Shown: piece by piece, positions 23,901-34,649 of the stretch
How the letters are laid out: the number at the start of each line of letters is the position of its first letter
Position numbering within the stretch: the stretch's first letter is position 1
NCBI GenBank assembly: GCA_964036665.1
Contig: OZ038529.1
Location: forward strand, 24,438,060-24,502,059
Length of the DNA stretch: 64,000 nt
Origin: Gordius sp. MW1
Taxonomy: Eukaryota; Nematomorpha; Gordioida; Gordea; Gordiidae
Direction of reading: 5' to 3'
Translations under genes and position numbers: made by a program
The notes under the pieces: model-generated
What the model saw: the letters and a program-made list of their open reading frames with translations, nothing else
What the model was told of the DNA's origin: nothing
The model's database searches: none

Positions 23901-26900
23901 GGCTCGGACAAATAAAAAAATAAGATATCGGGCTCAGACCTAGAAATTCAATTTTGCAGGGTTCTATATGTAGCCCATTTCGCAATAGCAGAGCACTCCT
24001 TACATAACCAACATACTATTGATTGGGACAACCCTACCATCCTCTAAAAAGCTCGCTACATCAAAGAAAGCAAATTCATCGAAAGCGTTTTATTTTTTTT
24101 ATTTTATTTTTTTTTTTTTTAAAATTCTTATTAGGTAAAATTTATATATGAAAAATATAAAACACGATCAATAAATAAATGAAAAGCGTGACTACTCGTC
24201 TTCTTCATCGAGGGCCAGAGGCCAGGTGTCGGAAAATGCCTTATAATTGTATTTGGCTATTAAAATTCCTATTTTTTGGCGTAAAAGAAAACTTGCTGAG
24301 TATTTTCCTTCGGGGGATCTCTTTCCCATCAATTTAAAGAAGGCTAATGCCTGTTTGCCAAAAGTGGCAGAACAAGAAGCCACGATAGGGATAAAAATTT
24401 TAGAAGGAATTATATCACGGTATTTATGAGTTTTGCGTGCTTCCGCAAGAGCTAATGGGTCAGCGTTATTGTTAGAGGGTGCAAATACGTCGATGCAGGT
24501 AAAGTCCCAAGATAGGAACTTACCATCCTCCCATGGAATTGTGGATGTTCCATCGAGGCGCATTCTACCCTTAGACAGACTAAAACTGGAAATTATTGAC
24601 CAGCCCAGTTAGTTCCGAAAACACTAACACATCCATCCATATCTACATCTATAATCAATCCTGTTCCCCCCCCCCCCTACCTATTTGGTCGCTCTGGTCT
24701 GTTTTTCAAATTTTGACTAAGCCTAAAGGTCGACTAAGAAAAACAGACCCCAAAACCTTTTGGCAAAGGTCGATCAAACAAAACCCAGCCGTTTTTACTA
24801 CACTTTTTTTATCAGTCCGATTAGGCCATTAATAAAACCACCTTGCCCATGTGATGGATCCAACATTTCTATGTATATAAAATTATATTTCAATCAAAAA
24901 TTTATAAATTTATATATTCATAAATAAACTATTGTCGTCCTTACAAAAGCTACGGCTGTTGATGCTTTCATTTCTGTTGGAGTTAGCACGGCTAAATATG
25001 CAATATTTGTTAAGACGTATATCACTGCCACAATTGGTATTCCAATAACGATGGATAATAACAGATCTCTGTGTTTGAATTATTAAGATGATAGAATTTT
25101 AAAATAGTTTTTCATATGAATACATTTAGATGCTGAACAAAACAGACCCTTACAGGAAGTATACTCTGATGAGTGTTTTTAACGACAATGCATATATAAT
25201 CATAATGTCCTAGTATTGAAATAACTATTGAATATTAATCCCGAGGAGAAGCTAAATTATCTTATCAGCTTTATTACGCATGTGTCACGTATAACGCGTT
25301 TGGCGTATCGTATAATTCATAATTTTCGCATTAGCAACTGAGTAGTACTTTAATTAACTTCTGGTAAGATGATAATAAAAGAAGAAAGATATGCATCAAA
25401 TGGTTTTTCAAAAGTCTATGCCCGACCCCGCCCGAAAGAAACTATAAGCCCGACCCGGACGACCCGAGTTTTTAATATATTTTGTTCGGCCCAACTCATC
25501 CTAATAAGACATTTCCTAGCCCGCAGATCTTAAATTTTGATATAGGTAAGTATTGATTAGTAAAGTAAAAACGGCTGGGTTTTGTTTGGTCGATCTTTGG
25601 TTTAATTATGACTAACGGCCGACTCTAGTTTGTTTTTCGCTTTTCGACTAAGCCTTGAAGTTGCCTAAGGTAAAACAGACCCCAAAAACCATTTGTCTGT
25701 GTATGTTTAGTCGACTAAAACTTAAGGCCGACCAAACAAAACCCCGCCGTTTTTACAACACAAGTATTGATAACTTCAATTTTTTAATTACCTATTTGGA
25801 TTTTTCATTTCACCAGTTACAATATTAAGAAAATTCCTAAAAATCATGTAAGAAATAATTGATATAATGTTAAAAAATACCATCCGCCAAACGAAAATAA
25901 GCCAGAATAAAAGGCTAATGAAATCATTCTAACATCATTCGTATTATCGAACGGATGTAAAAAACTTTGATAATTACCTTAAATCCATGTAAAAAATAAA
26001 TTATTTATTTTTAAAAATATATTTATTTTTTGTAATTATTTATCGTGTGAGTTACCTTGACCCAATTTGACGAAACCAATAATAATTATGGCGGATAACG
26101 CTATTAATTTAGCCAGCGTCAAAATATCTTGTATTTTTGTAGCTAATTTGACGCTGTAACTATTGAGCAGCATTAGTAAACCTAAATACCGGAGAGAGAA
26201 AAATTATATTAAAAATTAATAAATTTAAATTTTTTAATTTTTAATCGATTTTAAACATGTGAATTAAATTTATGAATAGAAAATTGTTTATTTTAAACAT
26301 TTTGTTATTGTAATATGTTTAAATAAAAATAAAGAACAAACATGACTAAATTCAAATTTCGAAAAATTTTCAATTTTTTTATAACATGTGAGTCTAGGTT
26401 AAAATTTCTCTTATTTTATTTCCACGATTAGTTCAATTAATCGGACTTTGAGCTTAATTTTTTATTGATAGAACTTAATAAAATCGGAAATATTTATTTA
26501 TTCTATCATAAATTATTAATGCCGATGAAATATAATAAAATAATAAAATTTATTTAGCTTTAAATGTAAAATAAGCTTAGCCACCCTAATTGATTTAAAT
26601 TATTTTTATTCAATTAAATTGAATAAAACGCAAAAATTATAATACTTTTCGGGCTGAGATAGTGCGTCCAAGATGGAAATTTGTTGTACAATTTTTAGAT
26701 ATGTACACAAGAAATTCACCATTTTTAAATGAGCTATCCTTAAGACATTTTATTTAACTTGCTAAGTGCATTTAACTCACTCCGCCCTAAGTAAAATTAA
26801 CAATCGCTTTCCCACCCCGCCCCTTAGGAGAAATTGTCGTGCCACCCCCCAAGGATTACAATCAAATGAAGACATCAAAGTCCTTTTAATATTTCATACA

Positions 26901-27605
26901 AAAAAATTAAATTAGATTCTATAATGACCAGTGTTGTAAAAACGGCTGGGTTTGGTCGACTAAACATAAACACACCAAAGGTAGGGTCTATTTTTCTTAG
27001 TCACTACCACAAATTTTTTGCTCAAACCTATGGTCCGTTTATGTTTAGTCGACTATAACCAAAGCTCAACCGAACGAAACCCAACCCCGTTTTTACGACA
27101 CGAATATTGACTTACACATGCCACACGCCGCAACCAAACGCGAGGCATAGTGTTCAGTAGCTTCATCATGAGCCAAATTCCCAGACTGGGATAGGAATGG
27201 GGCACAAGCATATTTCCCAAAACTAATAGCCACGATTGCTATGAGGACGGGTCTAACTATGAGCACGTTGACCCAAAGGAATAAAAATGCTGTGAAGGAA
27301 CCAAAGGCCTCTTCTAAGTACCCATATTCACCACCACTGCGGGCTATGGTCGTTCCAAGTTCTGCAAAACTCAGGGCGCCGATCATGCTAAAAACGCCAG
27401 AAGCGAACCATATCAATAAGCTAGCACCCACACTTCCACCAAATCTCAGGCACGAAGCTGGTGTTATGAATATTCCAGACCCTATAATACTTCCTACCGT
27501 TATAGTAATGCCATTCCATAGGGTTACGTGCTTGGCCAAAGCAACTTTGCCACCACCAACCTCTTGGTCATTTTTTGTAGAAGTAGCCACTGAATTTGTT
27601 GACAT
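20981..27605 (-). CDS. SLC7-family amino-acid transporter (APC superfamily), complete
   Basis: Eleven exons: 27116-27605, 26056-26181, 25881-25977, 25792-25836, 24945-25068, 23155-23258, 22924-23020, 22684-22833, 22239-22350, 22127-22189 and 20981-21090. Phases agree throughout, giving 505 residues, the usual length for SLC7 light chains. About twelve membrane spans are expected. Signatures include VTLWNGITITVGSIIGSGIF (the substrate-binding GSGIF loop in TM1), FAELGTTIARSGGEY, SYSVKLATKIQDI, SGLFSFGGWNFLN, EMKNPNRDLLLSI, RIFFVGAQNGHLP and LYLRWKRP. The loop between TM3 and TM4 (APFLSQSGNLAHDEATEHY) lacks the cysteine at the position that bonds the SLC3 heavy chain in mammals, so the protein may work alone. 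Introns hold miniature transposons and a nested LINE/Penelope piece. I cannot tell LAT, y+LAT and b0,+AT types apart. Confidence 0.93.
21886..21990. mobile_element. GGCGTAGCC-type element
   Basis: It starts CATGGGCATAGCCAAAGGG. GC runs follow (GGGGGGGCTGCCCCCCCCC, then CCCTCCCCCCCTCT). It lies in the intron between transporter exons 10 and 11. Confidence 0.55.
23380..23960. mobile_element. GGCCCGGG-rich element
   Basis: A GC-rich head (GGTCCCGGGACC, GCCCGACCCGGCCC) and an inverted GC-rich end (GGGTTCGGGTCGGGCTCGG) about 500 bases away, with a further GC island at 23630-23695. Non-coding, in transporter intron 5. Confidence 0.45.
23985..24670 (+). mobile_element. Penelope-like element tail interrupted by a LINE
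   Basis: The plus strand has IDWDNPTIL and SKFIESVL (23995-24087), then an unrelated LINE, then ..LEIIDQPS and SIHIYIYN (24585-24660). These two halves match the continuous tail of the Penelope copies at 53195-53330 and 53500-53690, so the LINE landed inside a Penelope 3' end. Confidence 0.7.
24088..24584 (-). mobile_element. LINE fragment (nuclease domain only) inside a Penelope tail
   Basis: On the minus strand from 24563: DGTSTIPW, WDFTCIDVFAPS, LALAEARKTHKY, SCSATFGKQA and LLRQKIGILIAKYN, the PD-(D/E)XK block of the family. The proline of the RPD motif is leucine here. Its 3' tail (GTAAAATTTATATATG, AACACGATCAATAAATAAAT) belongs to a different subfamily from the copy at 3565 and matches 45705-45830. 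Confidence 0.8.
24683..24812. mobile_element. hAT-like miniature transposon (TGTAAAAACGG family), left end lost
   Basis: It has GGTCGACTAAG, AAACAGACCCCAAAA and the right end CCAAACAAAACCCAGCCG..TTTTTAC.ACAC. The left terminus is replaced by a C-rich stretch. Confidence 0.6.
25558..25762. mobile_element. hAT-like miniature transposon with target duplication
   Basis: The ends TAG..TAAAAACGGCTGGG and CCCGCCGTTTTTACAACACA are inverted. AGTATTGAT stands on both sides (25549-25557 and 25763-25771), a duplication of 8-9 bases as made by hAT transposases. The element ends only 30 bases from transporter exon 4. Confidence 0.8.
26929..27101. mobile_element. hAT-like miniature transposon beside a splice donor
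   Basis: CAGTGTTGTAAAAACGGCTG to CCCCGTTTTTACGACAC. The end lies 14 bases from the donor site of transporter exon 1 at 27115. Confidence 0.75.
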
Positions 27606-28035
27606 GAATGATACTTATTATTTCGAATTGATTCAAACCAATAATTATGTATTATGCTTTCTATTTGGATCCGTGGAATCAAATACTAAGAAAATTCCAT
27701 AGAATTTAATTAAATATCTTTTGATCTATAAATCAAAGAGCGATGACTTGGTAAACGAGGTACGAAAAAAGATAATTTTTAAAAGGTAGTAGTAGTAATA
27801 AGTTGTAAGGAGTGGGATCAGTTGTTTTTTTCATAGCTAGAGGGCATGAATGTTGATATGACAAAAAGAGAGGTGGGTGTATATAGAATAAACGTTGACA
27901 AATGTCAAAAGGCTCTTTTGGAAGTGTAAAAATTCATATTAAATATTTACGCAATCTGATGTAATGGAGAAAATCGATAATTTAATGGTAAATACATTAT
28001 TTTAAAATCACCTTTTCTATTGTTTGTTTAATTAA

Positions 28036-28655
28036 CCCTCGAGAGCATTCGTGGGGTATTTTAGTACCCCACGCAAATTATAAATTTAAATATAAAACGC
28101 TATTTAAGTCTAATAAATATGGCCTTTTTAGTAGCTTAATATTTTATCAAGAACTAGGCTAGGTGAAAATTTCATAGGTTTTGGCTTAATACTTTTTAAA
28201 ATATAGAAGCTTTTTGGCTCGTGGGGTTCTGTTATACGTTATACCCCACGAATACTCTCACGTAAGTTTTTTTCTCTATGAAAAAATGTATGTATTTTTT
28301 TTTATATGAAGATATCTTTTACAATTTGTGTTTTTAATACATTTTGAACATTCTTTTAATAAAAAATCACGTTTATTTTGATTTATTTTAAGGTATATGA
28401 TTTCAAAAGGTAAAATGAGGGGAAGCTCTAAAATAACCAAAATAAAAATGTGGGTCCAGAAAATTGTTAATAAGTTTTGTAATGTTGATTAGATTTATAT
28501 CAAAATATATACCATCAATCTTAAGACCTTTATAAACATTTGTTTATAATTTCAAATTTTAAAGGAATCCTTTAAAAGTTATAAGAAAAAAGTGGGGTAG
28601 AGTTATACCCCACGAATACTCTCGCGTTCGGGATTTTTAGGAATACTCTCGAGGG
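28036..28655. mobile_element. piggyBac-type miniature transposon, copy 1
   Basis: A 620-base element bounded by TTAA on both sides (28032-28035 and 28656-28659), with ends CCCTCGAGAG and CTCTCGAGGG. Near the ends it carries palindromic blocks built from GTGGGGTA and TACCCCAC. There is no ORF. The second copy at 47234 is nearly the same. Confidence 0.88.
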
Positions 28656-28741
28656 TTAAAAAGCGCGGTTTTAAACTAATTCTTCAAGGAAGAGGTTTAT
28701 TTTATTGGTCTTATATTGCAGAAAATTTTACCTTTCAAGCA

Positions 28742-29546
28742 ATGGCTACAAATAAAAGGTAATTTATTTATTTGATGGGCGATTTAAGGAATTTAGTAAT
28801 TGTTTTTAGTTTTGTATTATTATATCACCACCCCAAAAAGTTACATTTATTTGTAAAATCCCCCCCCCCCCGTATATATATTTAACTATTTTTATCATGA
28901 ATTATTATGTAATTCTAAATAAATTTAGGCTTTTCTCTCTTTCCTTTTCACCTAAATTTTGCGCTCACTTTAACTCGTCTATTATCCCCAGCTCAATACC
29001 GGGCTCCAACGGACCTAAAATTTTGTAAACGGTCCTGGAATTTATATTAAATTGAAACCGACCACAAACGGGCTATTAGACAATTTTTTTGGATTTCTCA
29101 TTTAAATATAGATTATAAGTATTCATAAAAAAATAATTTCAAAATATAATTAGATGATTATTTCCCAGTATATAATTACAATATTACATAACTAATTAAT
29201 AACAGTTCTGAATATGTTATCAGCAATTCACAATTTATGTGAAATTGGTAACTAAATGAAAATTTACAATTTTAGGGGTTTATTGCATCTCAATTTACTT
29301 TTTCCAATTTCCATAAATAAAAATTCACTAAAAAAGTATCTTGTGCACAACTATCAACACGAGATCTTTAATCCTTCACATTCATTTGTTTCTACAAATG
29401 ATAACTTGAAAAAGTCTTATTTTTGTACAAAAAATGTGATGTTAAACAAATCACAACACATGGAGTTATTAGCCAATAAATCATATATAAATGATATTTT
29501 TTACGGATCAAATTGTGAAATCGATTTAAATGAGCGAATGACGTAA
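28742..29546 (+). CDS. Weak candidate two-exon gene, 3' end fused to a LINE fragment
   Basis: A possible first exon 28742-28758 (ATG, MATNK, then AG before a GTAATT donor) and a second exon 29276-29546 after a TTTTAG acceptor join in phase (codon AG|G). The second exon is open for about 90 codons (GLLHLNLLFPISINKN, SYFCTKNVMLNKS, YINDIFYGSNC). Its last few codons, including the stop, come from the RTE-like LINE piece that starts near 29530. I recognise no family. AT-rich sequence can be open by chance, so this may be no gene at all. Confidence 0.3.
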
Positions 29547-29745
29547 ATCGAAAAGTACTGGACATGGAGGTAACGGGGAAGAGAAGGGGACGACCTCGTG
29601 TCAGGTGGAAAGGGCAAGTTGATAAAGTTATGAAAACTAAAGGAATTAGTCAAGACATGGCACTCACCCGGTCAAGATGGAAGAAACTTATCAAAATAAA
29701 TCCCACGACTACTGTGAGACCAAATAACTGATAAAGAAGCGATTA
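29530..29745 (+). mobile_element. RTE/Jockey-like LINE, C-terminal tail fragment
   Basis: One open frame gives VLDMEVTGKRRGRPRVRW, then KGQVDKVMKTKGISQDMAL and RSRWKKLIKINPTTT. This is the typical end of an RTE/CR1-type pol protein, where a G-K-R-x-R-G-R-P block precedes a W. The rest of the element is gone. Confidence 0.7.
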
Positions 29746-30043
29746 AAATAGCAATCATTGTTGAATAAATTTCCTATTTTTTACAAGCATAACTTAGTAT
29801 AAGGCCGGGCGAACTGCATTGAATAAATAGGGACGCGCTCAAGGGGGCCGGAAAGTATTCAAGACGGGTACCTGAGGGCCGACCTTCTAAAAAAGCCCGT
29901 TCCAGATCTCTAAACCATATATTTGGCTACAAAACGTATAGGCCCTCATACAACTGTAGAATATAGCATTTTATTTGATAACAAATTTTAAATGTAAAGA
30001 TTTTAAAATGTTCTGGCATGTACAGTGAGTTTTGTTATTAAGA

Positions 30044-30208
30044 CATGGGCGTAGCCAAGGGGGGCAGGAAGGGGCGGCTGCCGCCCTCTAAATTCATTGT
30101 TTTGAAATTTATTGTAATTTTGGCTAACATTTCAAAAAATTATCATTTTGCCCGTCCCTAAATCATCATTGCCCTCCTCTAATCCCATTGCTGGCTAAGC
30201 CCATGTAT
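30044..30208. mobile_element. GGCGTAGCC-type miniature transposon
   Basis: CATGGGCGTAGCCAAGGGG to CATTGCTGGCTAAGCCCATG, one of the cleanest pairs of inverted ends, 165 bases long, with TTATCATTTTGCCCGTCCC inside. Confidence 0.75.
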
Positions 30209-30514
30209 TAACACATCTATTAACAAAAGAAAGTAGGTTGCATGTAAGAAATCTATAAATTATAGGCAAATTTAAAATTTTTAAAAAAATAAGCAACACC
30301 TAGCTAATTTCTATGAAAAATCTCCATTCTATTTATTTGTTTAAACACTTTATCTTCAAGTAACATTTACAAAATTACAAACGTAAGCATTTAATATATA
30401 CAACGCTGCCATATTAAATACAGAAATATAATCATATTATAATTTATATATTATAAATAATAACATTTGTATTAGCAAGTATGTAGGTAGAGTAGTTATT
30501 TTTCAATTTTTTTC

Positions 30515-33500
30515 TCATATATCAGGAACTGGTTGAGATTCTTTAATTGTCATGCCGGGTTCATTAGTCATTTTGAAATGGTCTGGCAAAAATTGATTTA
30601 CGGGACTTGAGGGGCTAGTTAATATAATGCGATTAGCTATATCACTAACGGATTCTCTCTTGGACTGAGCTCTGCTTAGATCGTTGGTTTTGTCTTGACC
30701 AAAGGCAAAATCCAAATTTAGATTATCGAATAGCGAATGTTTGCTACGCAGAAAGAAATATAAAATCTAATTGAATTTTTATAAAAGTCAAATTTGTATT
30801 TTCAATTAATATTGTAATGTTCCAGAAAATTCTCAACATTTTTTACGAGCCGTACGTGGAATCTTATGCCCAGTGAGAAAAAAGAACTAGAGTATGTTAG
30901 GTCGTAGTGATGTAAAAACGGCTGGGTTTTGTTTGGTCGGCCCTTGGTTTTGGTCGACTGAACATAACGGACCCAGATTTTTGGTCTGATTTTCTCAGTC
31001 GACCTCTAGGCTCAGTCGAAATTTGAAAAACAGACCTGAGTCAAAGTTAGTCTTGGTTAAACCAAAGGCCAACCAAACAAACCCAACCGCTTTAATAACA
31101 CTAGTTAGGCGACATAATGTCATAAAAACATATAATATTCATAGATTAGATTGGCAGCTTGTCATATAGAGGTTGTTGGTATTTTGCATAACCAACCTTA
31201 TAATCTCTTCAAAGTCAAATTTACAATTAGTATAAAGAAAGGAGGACCATATATGTTGGTCCGTTATGTTTAGCCTTGCATAAAGTTAAAATATATCATT
31301 TTAGTGTTATAATAAAATGGTTTTCTTGTTTCAAAAAGATCCACTTTAAATAAAAACAATCATGCCCCACCCCTTCAACGTGGGCGTAGCCAGCATTGGG
31401 ATTAGAGGGGAGGGGCAATAATGTTTTAGGAAGGGGCAGAATGATCATTTGTGAAAATTTTAGCCATAAAATTAATAAATTTTATCAAATTTTTGGATTT
31501 AGAGTGGGGCAGTTGCCCCTCCATGCCTCCCCCCCCCCCTTGGCTACGCCCATGATGCCCCACCCCCTTCAATCTAGAAAATGTCATTTTTGCCATAAAA
31601 AACGTGTACCTGTTAATAATTTCGGAACCAGTATTATTTGAGTATATAGATTGTTGTGGTAGACTCATGGCGTCATCGTCCATGTAATTAGACGGGTTTA
31701 TTTGAGGTTGATACGAAAAGAGGTTAGCATACGTAATTCTATGATTTAATTTTAAATTTATAAATATATGGATATCATAATAAATTTAACAAATGTTCTA
31801 ATACAATATAGGTCAGGGTATTATACATTGAACGAATATAAATATATGCAAACTTAATATATTTATGTTAGAATCTATTTTAACACTCCTTTGGTCAGAT
31901 TAATTTATCCCTATGTCAAATGTCAATAAAGAGCATAACCTTTTATATATAATCTTTTTTGGACTAGTGGTGGGGGGGGGACCCGAACGAGTGGTTTAAA
32001 TGAAAAATTTGGACTATTTAACTAACAACATAGGCACTTTTAGATAAAAGGACGATGAAATACTAAAAAGTGTGATTATATATTAGTATTCCTAAAATCT
32101 TTCACATTAAAACTCGATGACACAATAAGAGATTACACTTTAAATCTTTTATTAACTTGAAATCTTGGTTACTCAGAGGCTTTTGGGTCAGCCAAAAGCA
32201 AAAATTTAAAGATCTCTTCAATCTTCTTAGTCTGTTGTGCTTGTTTATCTAACTGGGTTTCTAATGCTCGAATTTTGTCCAAATCAATTGTTTTAATTAA
32301 AACTACTTAATCATGAACTTATTAACTATGATTTATGGAAGAAAGACACTCCAAATAATATGATTTAAGTTAAATCTATCGGCTTTAATGTTAAACTTGC
32401 ATAATAAAATAAAGTAAAGCTTAGTAAACATTTTATAATTTTTAAACATACAAAATTGATAAATAATACTTGAAAACTCCCTTCAAAAACGTTCTATAAA
32501 CCAAAGGGGCAAATCCGATAAGGTAAGTGTAAGTTGTTAAGTCCACCACACTATAAATAAAAACACAAATAAATCAGTTAATTGCACAATATAAAATCAA
32601 GTTTATTGAAAATGATTATATTTTTAAAATAGGATTATTAACATTACCACATTGTGTATGGGATATTAAGGAACAAAAGAAATGACCCAATGGCTTGAAT
32701 AAGGTTTAGGGCAGCCAAGAAGGAGCAGTAATAATAAAATGACTTTTTAGCTAAAATTGTAAATAATTAAAGTGTTAGTATTCAATTTTTTATTTCAAAA
32801 ATATTTGTTAAGATTCAAATATAAAATTATATAATACTACAGATAGTCTTGATTAAATTCTCACTTGGCAGTGCAATCTTTTCTTTGATTTTGGTTTTTG
32901 GAAGTAAAAGGATAGTTAGGTACATCTGTGGATGAAAGTTAACAAATTATATTGAAATCATCTATATGCATATTCATTAAAAATTAACAATATAATAGAA
33001 TATTGCTCATTTATAAAAAAGTCCAATTCAAATTTCATTTTTTCAAAAGGATTTCCAATCAATGTGTTCATAAGGTGCTTGCAAAGACAATTACTGATAA
33101 AAATCACAATGAATTTATCAAAATAAATGTGAAAATATTTATAGACTAAAGGTATTTAAGTTTATATTTTAAATGCAACCTATGTTCAAAAGCATTTAAC
33201 TTAAGAATTTTAGGTTTGCAGTAGAGTACATTACTTAGTAATAACTAGAGATGCACCGATACCAAGTATCGGCATGGTATCGGCGCCGATACCTTGCCAA
33301 AAGAATCGGCTCGATACTTTGCTAGTATCGGCAATTACCAAGCCGATACCTTTTTTAATATGAAACTCAAAAAATAATACTTATAGTATCTCCATTTTTT
33401 GAAAATTGCTTCATTTGATTGGCTATAAATATTTCTATGTGGAGTATAATAAACTCATTGACCATCTGTTCCGACTGCGCTTTTAAGTAAATATTATTTT

Positions 33501-34649
33501 ATTTTAAAAATTTATATATATTAAGCTTAGATGGATTCTTTAGATACACTATGGAGTTATTTTGTTGTGTCAGCAGATGAAAAAATTGTAATCTGTGAAT
33601 TATGCAAAGCTAAAATAAGTCGTGGGGGCAAAGACAAACATTCCTTTAACACTTCAAATTTAAGGAAACATTTAAAAACTAGACATTTAGTATAAAATTT
33701 TTTTTATTATAAGTATCGGCATGGTATCGGTATCGGCAAAAAAATCTTAAGTATCGGCTGGTATCGGTATCGGCACAAAATAGTGGTATTGGTGCATTTC
33801 TAGTAATAACTTGTATTAATAAGGCAACTCAAAGCTACTTTATATTTATGCTAAAAATGTTTCAAGTCAACAAATTTATATGTAGCAACAAGAACTTACA
33901 CAACTAAAAATTACGGATGTCACAAAAAGAAATACCATTCCTCCATGGGCAAATATTTCATAATCTTTATCATTCATTCTAAAATGTTTATCTGGCATAT
34001 AAATTTCCAAATATCCCTACAATATTAAAAAAAACTAATCGTTGTTTAATTACCTGTATAATTGAATACAACATAGATATAAGGGATGAAAAAAACATGA
34101 CCCATCTTATGCTATTTTTACTATCTAATCGTCCTAACATATATTTGTATAAGTTTAATCTTGCTAAAACTTACCAAATGCCAATCCAAATATCAATACA
34201 GATAATTCTGTTGAAAGAAGAAAAAAACGCAAAATTATCCATAAAAACTATACCAAAATAATTAAGGTATAAAAAGATAAAACAAACTTTGTCTATAGTG
34301 TCCTCTATAGGATTTTTTGCAGCAACAGTCATATAGACAATGCAACGCAAAATATTTAATATGTTGCAAAGCCATATCTAAAATTTCAGTATAAAACAAA
34401 CCAAGTAATCATACTAAATAATAAAATGCTGATATAACTAGCATCCTTGTCACTCTAAGTTTGAGCCTAGCCCTTTTAACCCCATAAGCAAGAAAAGCAA
34501 AAAATAATAAGTTTGGTATCAATATTAATAGATCCCACAATCTAACACTATATAAAGATAAGTTTGAATTTTTTATTATTTTACTTGGAATAGCCCAGTT
34601 GCTTTGTTAATAGCCATTTGCAGGGCAATATGTCCTCCTTATTAAGCAT
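30515..34649 (-). CDS. TPRA1: TPRA1 (transmembrane protein adipocyte-associated 1) homologue, complete
   Basis: Eleven exons: 34585-34649, 34415-34547, 34288-34377, 34175-34247, 34054-34133, 33915-34016, 32865-32925, 32648-32750, 32470-32550, 31610-31738 and 30515-30743. All phases agree, for 381 residues against about 373 in human. Family features: LWDLLILIPN (TM1), RFFLLSTELSVLIFGLAFG, DSKNSIRW, GYLEIYMPDKHF, LPKTKIKEKIALP, KKSFYYYCSFLAALNLIQ, CVVDLTTYTYLIGFAPLVYRT and ANLFSYQPQ, followed by a polar cytoplasmic tail. It is a seven-helix membrane protein of unclear signalling role. The ATG at 34649 follows an in-frame TAG, and the N-terminus is shorter than in human. One intron contains an hAT derivative and another an unexplained coiled-coil ORF. 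Confidence 0.93.
30905..31103. mobile_element. hAT-like miniature transposon with target duplication
   Basis: TAGTGATGTAAAAACGGCTG to CCGCTTTAATAACACTA, flanked by GTTAGGTCG on the left and GTTAGGCG on the right. It lies in the last TPRA1 intron. Confidence 0.8.
31382..31553. mobile_element. GGCGTAGCC-type miniature transposon, reference copy
   Basis: GGGCGTAGCCAGCATTGGG to CCCCTTGGCTACGCCCATG, about 172 bases, with GGGGCAGAATGATCATTTG and AGCCATAAAATTAATAAAT inside. It is the most complete of about a dozen relatives in the window. Confidence 0.78.
32171..32300 (-). CDS. Coiled-coil ORF inside a TPRA1 intron, unexplained
   Basis: After an AG acceptor the minus strand is open for about 43 codons: TIDLDKIRALETQLDKQ, then TKKIEEIFKFLLLADP, ending KASE and a TAA. 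Leucine and isoleucine spacing suggests a coiled coil. It does not join in frame with the TPRA1 exons on either side, which splice perfectly to each other across it. It could be the last exon of another transcript, an alternative end, or a relic. No family recognised. Confidence 0.35.
33246..33802 (+). mobile_element. hAT transposon derivative with a lone BED finger
   Basis: Ends TAGAGATGCACCGATACC and GGTATTGGTGCATTTCTA are inverted. GTAATAAC lies on both sides (33238-33245 and 33803-33810), an 8-base duplication. GGTATCGG units repeat near both ends. The only coding part is the BED-finger ORF at 33531-33695. The hAT catalytic domain is gone. Confidence 0.88.
33531..33695 (+). CDS. 54-residue BED-type zinc finger protein of an hAT derivative
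   Basis: MDSLDTLWSYF opens a complete BED finger: W-x-Y-F, then CELC (C-x2-C) and LRKHLKTRH (H-x4-H), with a stop three residues later. BED fingers bind transposon ends in hAT transposases. Here the finger stands alone with a start, an unbroken frame and a stop, so it could be a DNA-binding peptide or just the surviving first exon. It lies in an intron of TPRA1 on the opposite strand. Confidence 0.65.
   Translation: MDSLDTLWSYFVVSADEKIVICELCKAKISRGGKDKHSFNTSNLRKHLKTRHLV

Noticed and set aside
34155-34210. A 33-base micro-exon in TPRA1 ending at an AACAG acceptor
   Set aside because: Reading through AACAG keeps the frame and gives FLWIILRFFLLSTELSV, matching the family, so the exon is longer (34175-34247).
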